A stretch of 41,258 nucleotides of DNA from Candidatus Uhrbacteria bacterium. GTDB taxonomy: Bacteria > Patescibacteriota > Patescibacteriia > SG8-24. This document shows positions 21,886-30,297 of this stretch, one piece after another (the stretch's first letter is position 1; each line of letters starts with the position of its first letter). The notes beneath the pieces are model-generated. The model saw only the letters and a list, made by a program, of their open reading frames with translations. It had not been told where the DNA came from and did no database searches. A program made the position numbers and the translations under genes. The stretch is from the NCBI GenBank assembly GCA_016929435.1, contig JAFGIV010000004.1, positions 1 to 41,258 on the forward strand, given 5' to 3'.

Positions 21886-23022
21886 ATGACCGACATATAC
21901 GAACAGTCCCTGGGGCTGCACCGCGAGAGGCGCGGCAAGCTGGAGGTGCGAAGCAAGGTTGACCTGAAGACCAGGCTGGACCTGTCTTTGGCCTATACGC
22001 CGGGGGTGGCGGCGGTCAGTACGGCCATCGGGAAGGACAGGGATTTGGCATACGAATACACGCTCAAGGGGAACTCCGTGGCGGTAGTCTCCGACGGATC
22101 GGCCATTCTCGGGTTGGGAAATCTCGGTCCCGAGGCGGCGATTCCGGTGATGGAGGGCAAGGCGATCCTGTTCCGGGAATTCGCCGGCATTGACGCCTTT
22201 CCCATCTGCCTGGATACGCAGGAGACCGAGGAGATCATCCATACCGTCAAGCTGCTGGCCCCGGTCTTCGGCGGCATCAACCTGGAGGACATATCCGCCC
22301 CGCGCTGTTTCGAGATCGAGGAGCGGCTGGTTCGGGAACTGGACATTCCGGTGATGCATGACGACCAGCGCGGGACGGCCACGGTCGTCCTGGCCGGACT
22401 GACCAATGCCCTGAAGGTCAAGGGGCGGACGCCGGATGGCGTTCGGGTGGTCGTCAACGGGGCCGGGGCCGCCGGTACGGCGATAGTCAGGATGCTTTCG
22501 GAATGCGGTTTCGGCGACATCGTCGTCTGTGACCGGCAGGGCATCATCAGCCGGGAAAGGGTTGACCTCAATCCCTACAAGCGGATGCTGTCCGACGCGA
22601 CCAATCCCCGCGGCCTGTCGGGGGATTTGGCCAGGGCCCTGGTGGGAGCGGACATATTCATTGGAGTAAGCGCCGGAGGCGTCCTGAAACCGGACATGGT
22701 GCGGGCCATGGCTCCGGAGCCGGTGATTTTCGCCATGGCCAATCCGACGCCGGAAATAATGCCGGAGGAGGCCAAGGCCGCCGGGGCCCTGATCGTCGCC
22801 ACCGGCCGGTCGGATTTCCCGAACCAAGTGAACAACGTCCTGGCCTTTCCGGGGATCTTCAGGGGCGCACTGGATAACGGTGTCCGCAGGATAGGGAACG
22901 CAATGCTGGTCAGGGCCGCTCAAAACCTGGCCTTCTGCGTCCCGGAACCCGGTCCGGAGCGGATACTGCCCGATCCCCTTGACAGGGAAGTGGCGGGTTG
23001 GGTCGCATCGGCCATCCGATAG
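21886..23022 (+). CDS. NAD(P)-dependent malic enzyme
   Basis: Oxidative decarboxylation of malate to pyruvate and CO2 with NAD(P)H formation. The catalytic tyrosine lies in LAYTPGVAAVS, the lysine region is VMEGKAILFREFAGIDAFPI, metal ligands lie in INLEDISAPRCFEIE and VMHDDQRGTA, and the NAD(P) site is VVVNGAGAAGTAIVRML. At 378 residues it is the short bacterial form without the phosphotransacetylase domain. Its divergent partner is an [FeFe] hydrogenase, so the pair could link pyruvate production with disposal of reducing power as H2; this link is inferred from position only. Confidence 0.93.
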   Translation: MTDIYEQSLGLHRERRGKLEVRSKVDLKTRLDLSLAYTPGVAAVSTAIGKDRDLAYEYTLKGNSVAVVSDGSAILGLGNLGPEAAIPVMEGKAILFREFAGIDAFPICLDTQETEEIIHTVKLLAPVFGGINLEDISAPRCFEIEERLVRELDIPVMHDDQRGTATVVLAGLTNALKVKGRTPDGVRVVVNGAGAAGTAIVRMLSECGFGDIVVCDRQGIISRERVDLNPYKRMLSDATNPRGLSGDLARALVGADIFIGVSAGGVLKPDMVRAMAPEPVIFAMANPTPEIMPEEAKAAGALIVATGRSDFPNQVNNVLAFPGIFRGALDNGVRRIGNAMLVRAAQNLAFCVPEPGPERILPDPLDREVAGWVASAIR

Positions 23023-23045
23023 CGGTCGGTTTTCTTCGTCGGGGA

Positions 23046-23070
23046 GGCGGGTTTTTGGCCCGTCTTTTTC
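23046..23070 (+). terminator. Intrinsic terminator of the malic enzyme gene
   Basis: GGCGGG pairs with CCCGTC (one G-U) around TTTTTGG and is followed by TTTTTC. Confidence 0.75.
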
Positions 23071-23092
23071 GTTTTCTTTTTAACGGATCAGA

Positions 23093-23101
23093 TGATAAGA
23101 T
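23093..23101 (+). promoter_or_regulatory. Extended -10 promoter of the plsC gene
   Basis: TGA-TAAGAT; the leader would carry the strong AGGAGG at 23131-23136, seven bases before the GTG start. Confidence 0.55.
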
Positions 23102-23142
23102 GTCTGTGAACGACACAAAAACAAAAAACAAGGAGGTCAGTC

Positions 23143-23967
23143 GTGAAAAAAATTAAGTCGTGGCTGAAATCGGCCTGGTATTTCACTGTCCTGGCGGTCA
23201 CAACGGTCTTTTTCGCCGTTTTCGGCGGTCTGCACCTTTACGCCCTAATCGCCTGGAACCGGCTGACCGGGGCCAGGGAATCGGTCCGGGTCAGGCGGAT
23301 TTCCGGATGGCAGATGGTTTGGAGCGGGTTTTTCCTGGGGGTCGTGTTTTTTCTGATGCGGGTCAGGGTGGAATACCGCACCAAAAAGCCGGTCGGTAAA
23401 CCGAATCCGGCCATCGTCATCGGGAACCACAGGCACGACATCGATGCCCTGCTGTTTTCCGTCATCATGCGCCGCCTTGGCTACCGCTCGTTTTCCGGCG
23501 TCGCCAAAAGGGAGCTGCGGTCCGTACCGATAATCGGGCGGGCCTTCCGGGAAACGGGGTTCGCCATGGTGGCCAGAAACCGTGACCGAAGGGACCTGGA
23601 AAGGGTCCGGAGATGCGCTGAATCGGTTTTGAGGAACGGGGCCAGCCTGCTGATATTTCCGGAAGGCACGACGTTTTTCGACTCGAATCGGAGGGGTGAC
23701 CTAAGGCATCTCCTTCTCCCGAAATCAGGCGGTCTTAAGGTCATTCGGGAAACGCTGCCGAATTATCCGGTGCTTTCGGTGACAGTCCACTGGGGGAAGG
23801 ATCCCGTGCTTTCCACCATTCCCGCCGGAACGGACCTGATTGGCCGTAGGCTGATCGTGTATGCAGAGATGAAGGAGATCGGGGAAGGGGAAGGCATTGA
23901 GTCCTGGCTAAAGCGGGAGTGGAGGCGAAAGGACGTAATAATGGAGGTTCTTAAAGTCTCGAAATAG
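23143..23967 (+). CDS. plsC: PlsC-type 1-acylglycerol-3-phosphate acyltransferase
   Basis: Membrane-bound acyltransferase making phosphatidic acid, or a relative acylating another lipid. Two hydrophobic helices occupy about residues 12-36 and 58-72. The catalytic HX4D motif is GNHRHDIDALL, followed by the substrate-binding FPEGTTFF and a conserved proline region (PNYPVLSVTVHW). At 274 residues it is typical. Translation starts at GTG 23143, fixed by AGGAGG seven bases upstream. Transcribed alone, with its own promoter and terminator. Confidence 0.88.
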   Translation: MKKIKSWLKSAWYFTVLAVTTVFFAVFGGLHLYALIAWNRLTGARESVRVRRISGWQMVWSGFFLGVVFFLMRVRVEYRTKKPVGKPNPAIVIGNHRHDIDALLFSVIMRRLGYRSFSGVAKRELRSVPIIGRAFRETGFAMVARNRDRRDLERVRRCAESVLRNGASLLIFPEGTTFFDSNRRGDLRHLLLPKSGGLKVIRETLPNYPVLSVTVHWGKDPVLSTIPAGTDLIGRRLIVYAEMKEIGEGEGIESWLKREWRRKDVIMEVLKVSK

Positions 23968-23985
23968 GATTCGGAATGGATCCCT

Positions 23986-24015
23986 AAACCCTGCCGCAAC
24001 GGCAGGGTTTTTTTT
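23986..24015 (+). terminator. Strong intrinsic terminator after plsC
   Basis: AAACCCTGCCG pairs with CGGCAGGGTTT around CAA, followed by a run of T. One of the clearest terminators in the window. Confidence 0.9.
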
Positions 24016-24061
24016 GCCCTTATTTAAGGACGGTCTGTCTGGCCGGATCGGCACCGGCCCC

Positions 24062-25978
24062 CTATTCTATTGCGGCGACTGCTGGTTCGGCGTCCGCGCA
24101 AACCCTGGCGCCGGTGAAGCTGTCCCGTCCGCAGAGTTTCAGGTCCCGCATCAGGACGGCGGGGAAGATGGTCGTTTCTGTTGGGGTCAGGGCAATCTCG
24201 AAGCTGGCCCCGATTCCGGCCTGGAGATCGTCGGCGGGCAGGTCCCCGATGTTCCATATTAGCCGCCGTTCGGCGGGAAGGAATGCCGGGGGTTTGCCGA
24301 TGGTGACGCTGTAGTTTCCGGTCCATTCCGCCCCGGTCGGCAGGAAGGCCGTGAATTCCGTTTCCTCGGTTCGGTTGAGGTCGTTTCCGATGCGGATGAA
24401 GACGCGGTATTTGGTTGCCCGGCCGATTTCCGGCGGGAACGGTCCGGAACCGATCTGGTCGCCATCCCGGGTCCAATAGAGGGCCGCCGCCTTAAGGGAC
24501 AGGGTAGTGCTGATCGGCAGGCTGACGGACGAGGTTTCCGCCACGGCCGGCCTGGTCCGGTCGTCCGAAAGGAAATATTCGGCCTCGGTCCGAAGTTCCA
24601 GGGTCGGCTTTTCCGGCCTGGTTCGCGTCTTTGGGGCGATGTCCGCCTTTAGCCTCCCCTCGAACGACAGGGAACCGGAGGTTCCGGGATCGAGAATGCG
24701 CAGTTCCGGATTCGTGTCAGCCGTCCAGACGAGCGTCGGATCACCCTCCAGGAACTCGGCGTCCGTCTTCAGTCGGACGGTTACGTTCCCGAGCGGTTCC
24801 TGGCCCGTGTTGCCATAGCGGATCGTCAGGCGGATCGGGTTTCCCGGGCTGACGGCTGACGCACCGGACGGTTCGGTCAGGGACTGTTCGATCTCGAACC
24901 CTCCGGATAGGGTTTCGATGTCGCGGCGGATTTCCTCCGCCAGGCGACGTTCGCCCCCCTCCATTATGTAGGCACTGGCCACGAAGTGGGGGACAGCCGG
25001 CCTTGCCGATCCGGAACGGAAGTGCCCATAGATCTCAATGTTGCCCTTCTGTCCGGGATCCAGCCGTCCCAGGTCCCACTCGTTCGTTGCGGTGCGGGCC
25101 GGAAACGATCCGGTAACAACGAAATCGTCCGGGGGAGTCAGGCGTATCAGGGCCAGGACACCCCTTTCGTCCAGGTTGGCGTACGGCAGGCTGATGGTTA
25201 CCCGGCGGCCGCGGACGATCCCTTCCTCGGGTCGGATCGCCAGGCGAAACAGGGAATCCGACGTGCTCCAGGTCATGTTTTGGGCGGTTCGTTTGGGGGC
25301 AGTGTCTCCTGCCCGCCAGAAGCTGGCGGAAACGGTTACCGTGTTTCGGCTTCCGGTCGGGGAATAAAACCGTCCGGAGATGACCGTTTCGCCCTGGCCG
25401 TTGGCGGGAATGGTCCCTATCCGGACCGTCCTTACGGTTTCCCCGTTGAACCCGGCTGCGGGCCTGTCGGTTTCGGGTTCCGATTCGTCCGGCACGAAAG
25501 AGGGGGGCATCCTTATCTCCAGTACCGAATCGGCCAGCGGCTGTTCCCCCTCGTTGCGGTAAGAGACCACGAGTTCGGTAGCCTTGCCGCTGATCGGTTC
25601 GGTCCGGAACTGGGCGTTGAGGGTAACGATTGCCGGAGGGGAAAACACCGGCAACAGGAACTTCAGGAAGATGGCCGTAACCGCCAACCCGCCCAACATG
25701 AACATCAGGACGATGTCCAGGATCAGGACCTTCCCGTGGTGTTCGGGGAACCGTTGCCGGTACTTGCGGTCGTAGTGGGTTCGGATCGGTTCGTAGCAGA
25801 TCCGGTGGATCGGATCGACCAGTCCCCTAACCGGTCCGGCAAACAGGTTCAGGGTATTGATGAAAACGTTGCCTTTTTTGCCTATCGGCAGTTTGGCCGC
25901 AACCTCATCGATGCGAACCTCCTTCAGGACGTCCTCGGAGACTATTTCCGGGTTTTTGGGGTCGTTTTTTCTGGTCAT
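24062..25978 (-). CDS. Large membrane-anchored protein with extracellular beta repeats
   Basis: No enzymatic family recognised. Residues 1-85 are charged and cytoplasmic, one transmembrane helix follows (about 86-110, ILDIVLMFMLGGLAVTAIFL), and the remaining 530 residues are extracellular. They consist of several Ig-like/DUF11-type beta modules with repeated phrases such as ELVVSYRNEGEQPL, RLTIRYGNTGQEPLGNVTV and RVFIRIGNDLNRTEET. The pattern is common in CPR surface proteins. It is the last gene of the minus-strand operon, 19 bases after the glycosidase, but also has its own TATAAT that would give a leaderless transcript. It may act as scaffold or anchor for the secreted glycosidase. Confidence 0.75.
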   Translation of the reverse strand: MTRKNDPKNPEIVSEDVLKEVRIDEVAAKLPIGKKGNVFINTLNLFAGPVRGLVDPIHRICYEPIRTHYDRKYRQRFPEHHGKVLILDIVLMFMLGGLAVTAIFLKFLLPVFSPPAIVTLNAQFRTEPISGKATELVVSYRNEGEQPLADSVLEIRMPPSFVPDESEPETDRPAAGFNGETVRTVRIGTIPANGQGETVISGRFYSPTGSRNTVTVSASFWRAGDTAPKRTAQNMTWSTSDSLFRLAIRPEEGIVRGRRVTISLPYANLDERGVLALIRLTPPDDFVVTGSFPARTATNEWDLGRLDPGQKGNIEIYGHFRSGSARPAVPHFVASAYIMEGGERRLAEEIRRDIETLSGGFEIEQSLTEPSGASAVSPGNPIRLTIRYGNTGQEPLGNVTVRLKTDAEFLEGDPTLVWTADTNPELRILDPGTSGSLSFEGRLKADIAPKTRTRPEKPTLELRTEAEYFLSDDRTRPAVAETSSVSLPISTTLSLKAAALYWTRDGDQIGSGPFPPEIGRATKYRVFIRIGNDLNRTEETEFTAFLPTGAEWTGNYSVTIGKPPAFLPAERRLIWNIGDLPADDLQAGIGASFEIALTPTETTIFPAVLMRDLKLCGRDSFTGARVCADAEPAVAAIE

Positions 25979-25986
25979 ACCTATTC

Positions 25987-25992
25987 ATTATA
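25987..25992 (-). promoter_or_regulatory. Internal promoter of the membrane repeat protein
   Basis: On the minus strand TATAAT (or the overlapping TGG-TATATA), about eight bases before ATG 25978, so the message would start at the ATG. Confidence 0.5.
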
Positions 25993-25997
25993 TACCA

Positions 25998-28058
25998 TCA
26001 TCGGGAAGAGATGCTGAACACGTCGGTGGAGAGGGCGATTATCTCGTCCGTGCCGTCGCGGTTAGTGTCCGAGGCCGCCACCACCACCCCATTGCGGCTG
26101 TTGGGGTCAGCGGCCATGAATCCGGGGTTCAGGAGCCGTCCGTAGCGGCTGAAGACCCGGACATGGGGGCCGCCGCCCGGACCGGAACCCGTGGCAATCT
26201 CCCTGGTGCCGTCGCCGTCAAAGTCACCGATGGCCACGTTGACCCCGCCGCGGAAGGCCGGATCGTAGGCCATGAACCCGTATAGCGGCTTTCCGTAAAG
26301 GTTGAAGACCCGGACATGGGGGCCGCCGCCCGGACCGGCACCGGCGATTATCACCGGCCAGCCGTTGCCGTAAAGGTCTCCGGCGGTGACGTTTATCCCG
26401 CCCCGAAAGTCCTGGCTGTAGGCGTGGAAACCGTTTCCGACGGGGGATCCGTCCAACCGGAAGACCCTGACCAGCGGGGCGTTTCCCGGACCGGTTCCGG
26501 TCACCACCTCCATCTTTCCGTCACGGTCCATGTCGGCTGCGGCCAGGCTGATTCCGGAACGGTAGGCATCGCCGTACGGACGGAACCGCGTCTCCCCGCC
26601 GTTGCCCATGACTATCCGGATCTCACCGCCGTTCCCGACAACCGTATCCTCCCGGCCGTCTCCGTCCAGGTCATCTATGAGGATTTGGGCACCGCCGGCC
26701 TGGGGGCGGACATAGGAGAAGAACCCGTTCCTGACCCGGTTTCCCAGACGGTCGAATATTCGGGCGTAGGACCCGTTGGGGAATCCGGTGCCGATCAGCC
26801 GATCGATGGGCTTCAGCAGGATCAGCCCGTCTTGGGGATGCACCGTAACCGAACTGACGATTCGCCCGTCGTTCGTCTGCGGATCCTGGGTTCCCCGTAT
26901 CCGCTCCATCTCCACGCCCAGGTCCACGTTACGGGAGACGCCGGTGGAGTTGACCAGGCTGATGCCGTTCTCGAAATCCCGCCGCCAGACTCCAGGGTAG
27001 GCGGTATCGTTGTTTCCGGTCAGGTTTACGGCCGGTCCGATCGGACGGCCCAGATCCGCACCCATCTCGTCATAGCGCCACATCTGCCCGTGGTCTGATT
27101 CGCCGAAGTCAAAGGAGAAGAACCCGTCTCCCAGGAGGGTGGAGCAGAGCGTAAAGCGAACCCGACGCCAGTCGGCATTCTGTCCGCTGTTGCCCGTGTT
27201 GCCGTTGATGATCATGGCGTTCGGATACCCGACCATGCGCTCCAGGCGGAAATAGTTGGCCATGGAATCCCTCCAGGTACCGGAACCCTCCCAAGGGGTG
27301 GGAAACGACTCGAACATCCGTCCGTTAACGTACGGCTGCAGCTCGGCGGACGAATCGCCGTTGATGACGATGACGGCTTCGGCCCCAAGGTATTCCCGGG
27401 TCGATTTCAGGATGTTGACCATGCCGCGACTCCAGGCCGTGTCCATCAGGTGTCGGTCGTCGGCCCGTCCGTCGCGGTGGAGGTCGATGTTGCCGCCGTT
27501 GGCCCAGGAGATGGTGGCCGAAAACTCGTCGTAGAATATCCCGTCCCAAAGTCCGGTGGACCATATCCGGTCACGGACGAACTGCGGCAGGTATTGGTTC
27601 CAGCCGCTTGCGCCGGAGAGCACCGCGGTTCCCGGCCAGACCGATATCCGGTTGCCCTGCGGATCAAGGAGCCACCAGTCGTCGCGGATGCCGGCCTCAA
27701 GTTGCCTGTGGAGGGAATCGACCCAGGAGTAGTTCCAGGACTTGGACGGGACGTAGGCCAGGAAAATGACGTTGGGGTTGATCTTCCGAACCTCCCCGAA
27801 CATTTCCCGGTTATAGACCTGCGCCTCGGCCGGCAGGATGATCAGGTCGTATTCTGCCAGTTGCGGGTAATGCTCCGGACGGATGTCGGTCCCGGCCTTC
27901 AGGTAATAGTTGGCCGTGCGAACGAACCTGTCCGCCGGGGTCTTCAGGGCCGCTTCGGCCGGGTCGGGAAAGGCGAAAGCCGCTGACCAGAAAATCAGGA
28001 TTAGCAACAGGACGGGAAGGGTGACTTTTCCGAACGGAACCGTATTGGGCAATTCCAT
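25998..28058 (-). CDS. Secreted GHL15-like putative glycoside hydrolase with FG-GAP repeats
   Basis: Probable exported glycoside hydrolase of the hypothetical GHL15 type. A signal peptide covers residues 1-36. A TIM-barrel-like domain follows (about 45-400), with LAEYDLIILPAEAQ, VIFLAYVPSKSW, GLWDGIFYDEFSATISW (candidate catalytic D/E at DEF) and VIVINGDSSAEL. After residue 440 come about six FG-GAP/VCBS blades, several with calcium-loop motifs (DLDGDGRED, DMDRDGKME, DFDGDGTRE, DTNRDGTDE) and the repeated phrase GPGGGPHVRVF. The repeats likely form a partial beta-propeller for attachment. The gene follows the HTH regulator by nine bases and precedes the membrane repeat protein by 19. Confidence 0.8.
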   Translation of the reverse strand: MELPNTVPFGKVTLPVLLLILIFWSAAFAFPDPAEAALKTPADRFVRTANYYLKAGTDIRPEHYPQLAEYDLIILPAEAQVYNREMFGEVRKINPNVIFLAYVPSKSWNYSWVDSLHRQLEAGIRDDWWLLDPQGNRISVWPGTAVLSGASGWNQYLPQFVRDRIWSTGLWDGIFYDEFSATISWANGGNIDLHRDGRADDRHLMDTAWSRGMVNILKSTREYLGAEAVIVINGDSSAELQPYVNGRMFESFPTPWEGSGTWRDSMANYFRLERMVGYPNAMIINGNTGNSGQNADWRRVRFTLCSTLLGDGFFSFDFGESDHGQMWRYDEMGADLGRPIGPAVNLTGNNDTAYPGVWRRDFENGISLVNSTGVSRNVDLGVEMERIRGTQDPQTNDGRIVSSVTVHPQDGLILLKPIDRLIGTGFPNGSYARIFDRLGNRVRNGFFSYVRPQAGGAQILIDDLDGDGREDTVVGNGGEIRIVMGNGGETRFRPYGDAYRSGISLAAADMDRDGKMEVVTGTGPGNAPLVRVFRLDGSPVGNGFHAYSQDFRGGINVTAGDLYGNGWPVIIAGAGPGGGPHVRVFNLYGKPLYGFMAYDPAFRGGVNVAIGDFDGDGTREIATGSGPGGGPHVRVFSRYGRLLNPGFMAADPNSRNGVVVAASDTNRDGTDEIIALSTDVFSISSR

Positions 28059-28067
28059 AGGCGATGT

Positions 28068-28358
28068 CTAAACCTTATCCCCTTGTTCCCCTTTTTCCAA
28101 TAGCTTGGGGTTGGGGGAGTAGAGGCGGTTCCGTATTTTCCACATGCTGACGAATTGGCCGATGCCCTCACTGGCCAGCTTGTTCCTGACCGTCGGCCGT
28201 TTTTGGGACCAGCGAACCAGGCTCTCAAAGGATATCTTGTATCTCCCGCGAACCACCACATAGGTCAGTTCCCCCACGGTAATGGCCCGTCTGACCGTCC
28301 GGCCGGAAACGCCGAAAAGCCTGGCTGCCTCGGATATTGAAACTCGGATGATGTTCAT
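28068..28358 (-). CDS. Small helix-turn-helix regulator (MerR/excisionase-like)
   Basis: A 96-residue DNA-binding protein. Residues 5-30 (VSISEAARLFGVSGRTVRRA) form a MerR/excisionase-type HTH, and VVVRGRYKISFESLVRW is the typical wing. The C-terminal 45 residues (KRPTVRNKLASEG...) are of unknown role. I start it at ATG 28358, not the track's 28553, because a complete promoter and a perfect palindrome occupy 28362-28402. It is the first gene of a three-gene minus-strand operon with the GHL15-like glycosidase and the membrane repeat protein, and probably controls that operon and itself. Confidence 0.8.
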   Translation of the reverse strand: MNIIRVSISEAARLFGVSGRTVRRAITVGELTYVVVRGRYKISFESLVRWSQKRPTVRNKLASEGIGQFVSMWKIRNRLYSPNPKLLEKGEQGDKV

Positions 28359-28361
28359 ATG

Positions 28362-28385
28362 TTTGTCTACAATATTGTAGACAAA
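28362..28385. promoter_or_regulatory. Perfect 24-bp palindromic operator
   Basis: TTTGTCTACAAT is followed directly by its exact reverse complement. The palindrome covers the -10 box and transcription start of the HTH gene and ends four bases before its ATG. A bound dimer would block RNA polymerase, so autorepression is the simplest reading. Confidence 0.85.
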
Positions 28386-28402
28386 TACAGCAATCTTGTC
28401 AA
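28374..28402 (-). promoter_or_regulatory. Promoter of the HTH-glycosidase operon
   Basis: On the minus strand TTGACA (28397-28402), exactly 17 bp, TACAAT (28374-28379). Leader of about ten bases or less. Confidence 0.8.
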
Positions 28403-28564
28403 ATTTTAGAGTAACCAAACCAATGTCATGGGGCGATTTCCCGTTGTTTCCCGTGGTGTTGGATACGGCATCGGAACGTCCAATCCGGTCTGTTTCCGGC
28501 CGTTTTCCCACCGTTCGGACCAGTAAAAATAAGGCCAAATAAGGTCGTTTCATGCCGCATGACC

Positions 28565-28593
28565 TTGATTGTTAGGCCGGTCGGTGCTATCAT
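28565..28593 (+). promoter_or_regulatory. Promoter of the sigma factor operon
   Basis: TTGATT (28565-28570), 17 bp, TATCAT (28588-28593), with TGC before the -10. The leader of about 65 nt contains a 13-codon ORF (28595-28636, MNSENPTENRMWV) that could be a leader peptide. Confidence 0.6.
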
Positions 28594-28664
28594 CATGAAC
28601 AGCGAAAACCCGACCGAAAACCGGATGTGGGTGTAACAAACTTCGATTTTTTCCGTCTAATGGC

Positions 28665-29264
28665 ATGTCGAACATTTTGAAGGAAAAATTCCTGCTTTAC
28701 CGCATTAGGGCCAAGAACGATCCCGATGCCTTCGGACTGGTCTATGACACCTATGTCCGGCGCATCTACCGCTTCATCTTCTTTAAGGTCCGATCTGCGG
28801 AACAGGCCGAGGACATAACATCCGATACCTTCCTGAAAGCCTGGCAGTACCTGAAGGAGAAGCGGGAGGTTACGCACCTTCAGGCCCTCCTGTACAACAT
28901 CGCCAGGAATGCCGTCATCGATTGGTATCGGCACAACTCCTGCGTTCAGGGAACCGTTTCCCTTGATGACAGCCGCCTGACAGGCGAGGCCATCGTTGAC
29001 GGGGAGAAGCTGCTTAGGGACATTGACCGCCGAACCGAGGCCGAACGGGTCATAGAGAAGATCCACGGGCTGAAGGACGAATGGCGGGAGGTGATGGTGA
29101 TGAGGTACCTGGACGGATTGAGCAGCGGGGAGATCGCCGAGGCACTGGGAAAGACGACATCCAACGTTCGAATCATATTGCATCGGGCCACTAAGGTCCT
29201 GACCCAATCCATAAGGAATGAGCAACCGGAACCTACAACTGATACTGGCGGAGACGGCGAATGA
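28665..29264 (+). CDS. ECF-type RNA polymerase sigma factor
   Basis: Alternative sigma-70 family factor directing RNA polymerase to a special promoter set. Region 2 is residues about 20-85 (FGLVYDTYVRRIYRFIFF, then DITSDTFLKAWQYL). Region 4 is about 135-185 (LKDEWREVMVMRYLDGLSSG, then EIAEALGKTTSNVRIILHRA). There is no region 3, as usual for ECF factors. The last 47 bases overlap the next gene in another frame, indicating coupled synthesis with a membrane protein that likely holds it inactive. The nearby large surface-protein gene is a possible target. Confidence 0.92.
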   Translation: MSNILKEKFLLYRIRAKNDPDAFGLVYDTYVRRIYRFIFFKVRSAEQAEDITSDTFLKAWQYLKEKREVTHLQALLYNIARNAVIDWYRHNSCVQGTVSLDDSRLTGEAIVDGEKLLRDIDRRTEAERVIEKIHGLKDEWREVMVMRYLDGLSSGEIAEALGKTTSNVRIILHRATKVLTQSIRNEQPEPTTDTGGDGE

Positions 29265-30297
29265 ACGGCTGGGCGGTGCCCCGCACGGGGATTGGGTTGC
29301 CAAAAACCGAGACATCCTGATGATGCAGGTCAGGAACACCACTGACCGGAACGCCTGTGTCTCCAAACTGGAAAGCGTCCGGAATTTCCTTTCTGTGTTT
29401 TTCCCGGCCGAACGGGTCATGGTAACGGTGCGGGCCTTTGCCGTTTTGGTGCTGATGGTCGGAACGGTCTTCGGCGGCGGTTTGGTTTCGGTCATGGCCT
29501 GCCGGAACGCCGTTCCCGGGGAATCGGCCTATCGGGTGAAGCTGGCGGTGGAGAGGGCCCAGGTGGTCATGGCCCCGAATAACGTCTACCGCATCCGTCT
29601 CCATGCCGAGTTTGCCGACCGGCGGATGGATGAGGCCGCGAAGCTGGCCGAGGGTCCGGAGGACGGACGGCGGTTGGTGGTCGGGGTCCTTGGGGAATTC
29701 AATGACGAGCTGGCGGATTTGAGGGGCGGACTGATGAGGATGAAGGCGGTCGATCCCGAGGGGGTGGCTGCGGCAGCCAAGCTGCTGGAGAGGAAGATGG
29801 TCTCATACCGGCAGGTGCTGAAGGACATCACCGGGGCGCTCCCGTCCGATGTCCGGCCGCAGGCATTGGCCATGGCCGGTCGGGTGGAGGGTTTGGGGCT
29901 GCAGGCCATGGCCGTGCTGGTTGACCAGCACCTGTCCGGTGACGTCAATGCCTCCAAGGACATGGTGGCCGGCAAGATCAATGACCGCATCCGTCAGGCA
30001 GAGGCCAAGCTGACCGTGGCCCCTGACCGCGAACCGACCGAAAGGACTGTCCGGGCCAAGGCCGCCATTGCCCAGGCCAGGGAGATGATGGAGGCGGAGA
30101 ATTACCAGGCGGCCTTCTCGAAGATAGTGGAGGTGACGGAGATTACGGACAACATCGATTCCGGCGATTTGGTCATAGACGGGATCGATCCTGAAGGTGG
30201 GGATGAGACGGAAAACGAAGAAACAGAGACAGCGGACGAGGAACCGGTCGACAGTGAGGGTAACGAAGACGAAAAAGAAAACGAACCAGGCAGTTGA
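29218..30297 (+). CDS. DUF5667 membrane protein, putative anti-sigma factor
   Basis: One transmembrane helix (about residues 68-92) separates a cytoplasmic N-terminus of about 65 residues from an extracellular helical part. That part begins AVPGESAYRVKLAVERAQVV, the signature of DUF5667, and continues as long helices. The C-terminus is strongly acidic (GGDETENEETETADEEPVDS and beyond). Starting inside the sigma gene (47-base overlap), it fits the layout of sigma/anti-sigma pairs: the cytoplasmic tail would bind the sigma factor and the outer domain would sense envelope state. The binding role is inferred from gene order. Confidence 0.8.
   Translation: MSNRNLQLILAETANERLGGAPHGDWVAKNRDILMMQVRNTTDRNACVSKLESVRNFLSVFFPAERVMVTVRAFAVLVLMVGTVFGGGLVSVMACRNAVPGESAYRVKLAVERAQVVMAPNNVYRIRLHAEFADRRMDEAAKLAEGPEDGRRLVVGVLGEFNDELADLRGGLMRMKAVDPEGVAAAAKLLERKMVSYRQVLKDITGALPSDVRPQALAMAGRVEGLGLQAMAVLVDQHLSGDVNASKDMVAGKINDRIRQAEAKLTVAPDREPTERTVRAKAAIAQAREMMEAENYQAAFSKIVEVTEITDNIDSGDLVIDGIDPEGGDETENEETETADEEPVDSEGNEDEKENEPGS

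Noticed and set aside
28359-28553. An N-terminal extension of the HTH regulator to 28553
   Set aside because: It would translate through the TTGACA-17-TACAAT promoter and the 24-bp palindrome; the HTH domain begins right after ATG 28358.
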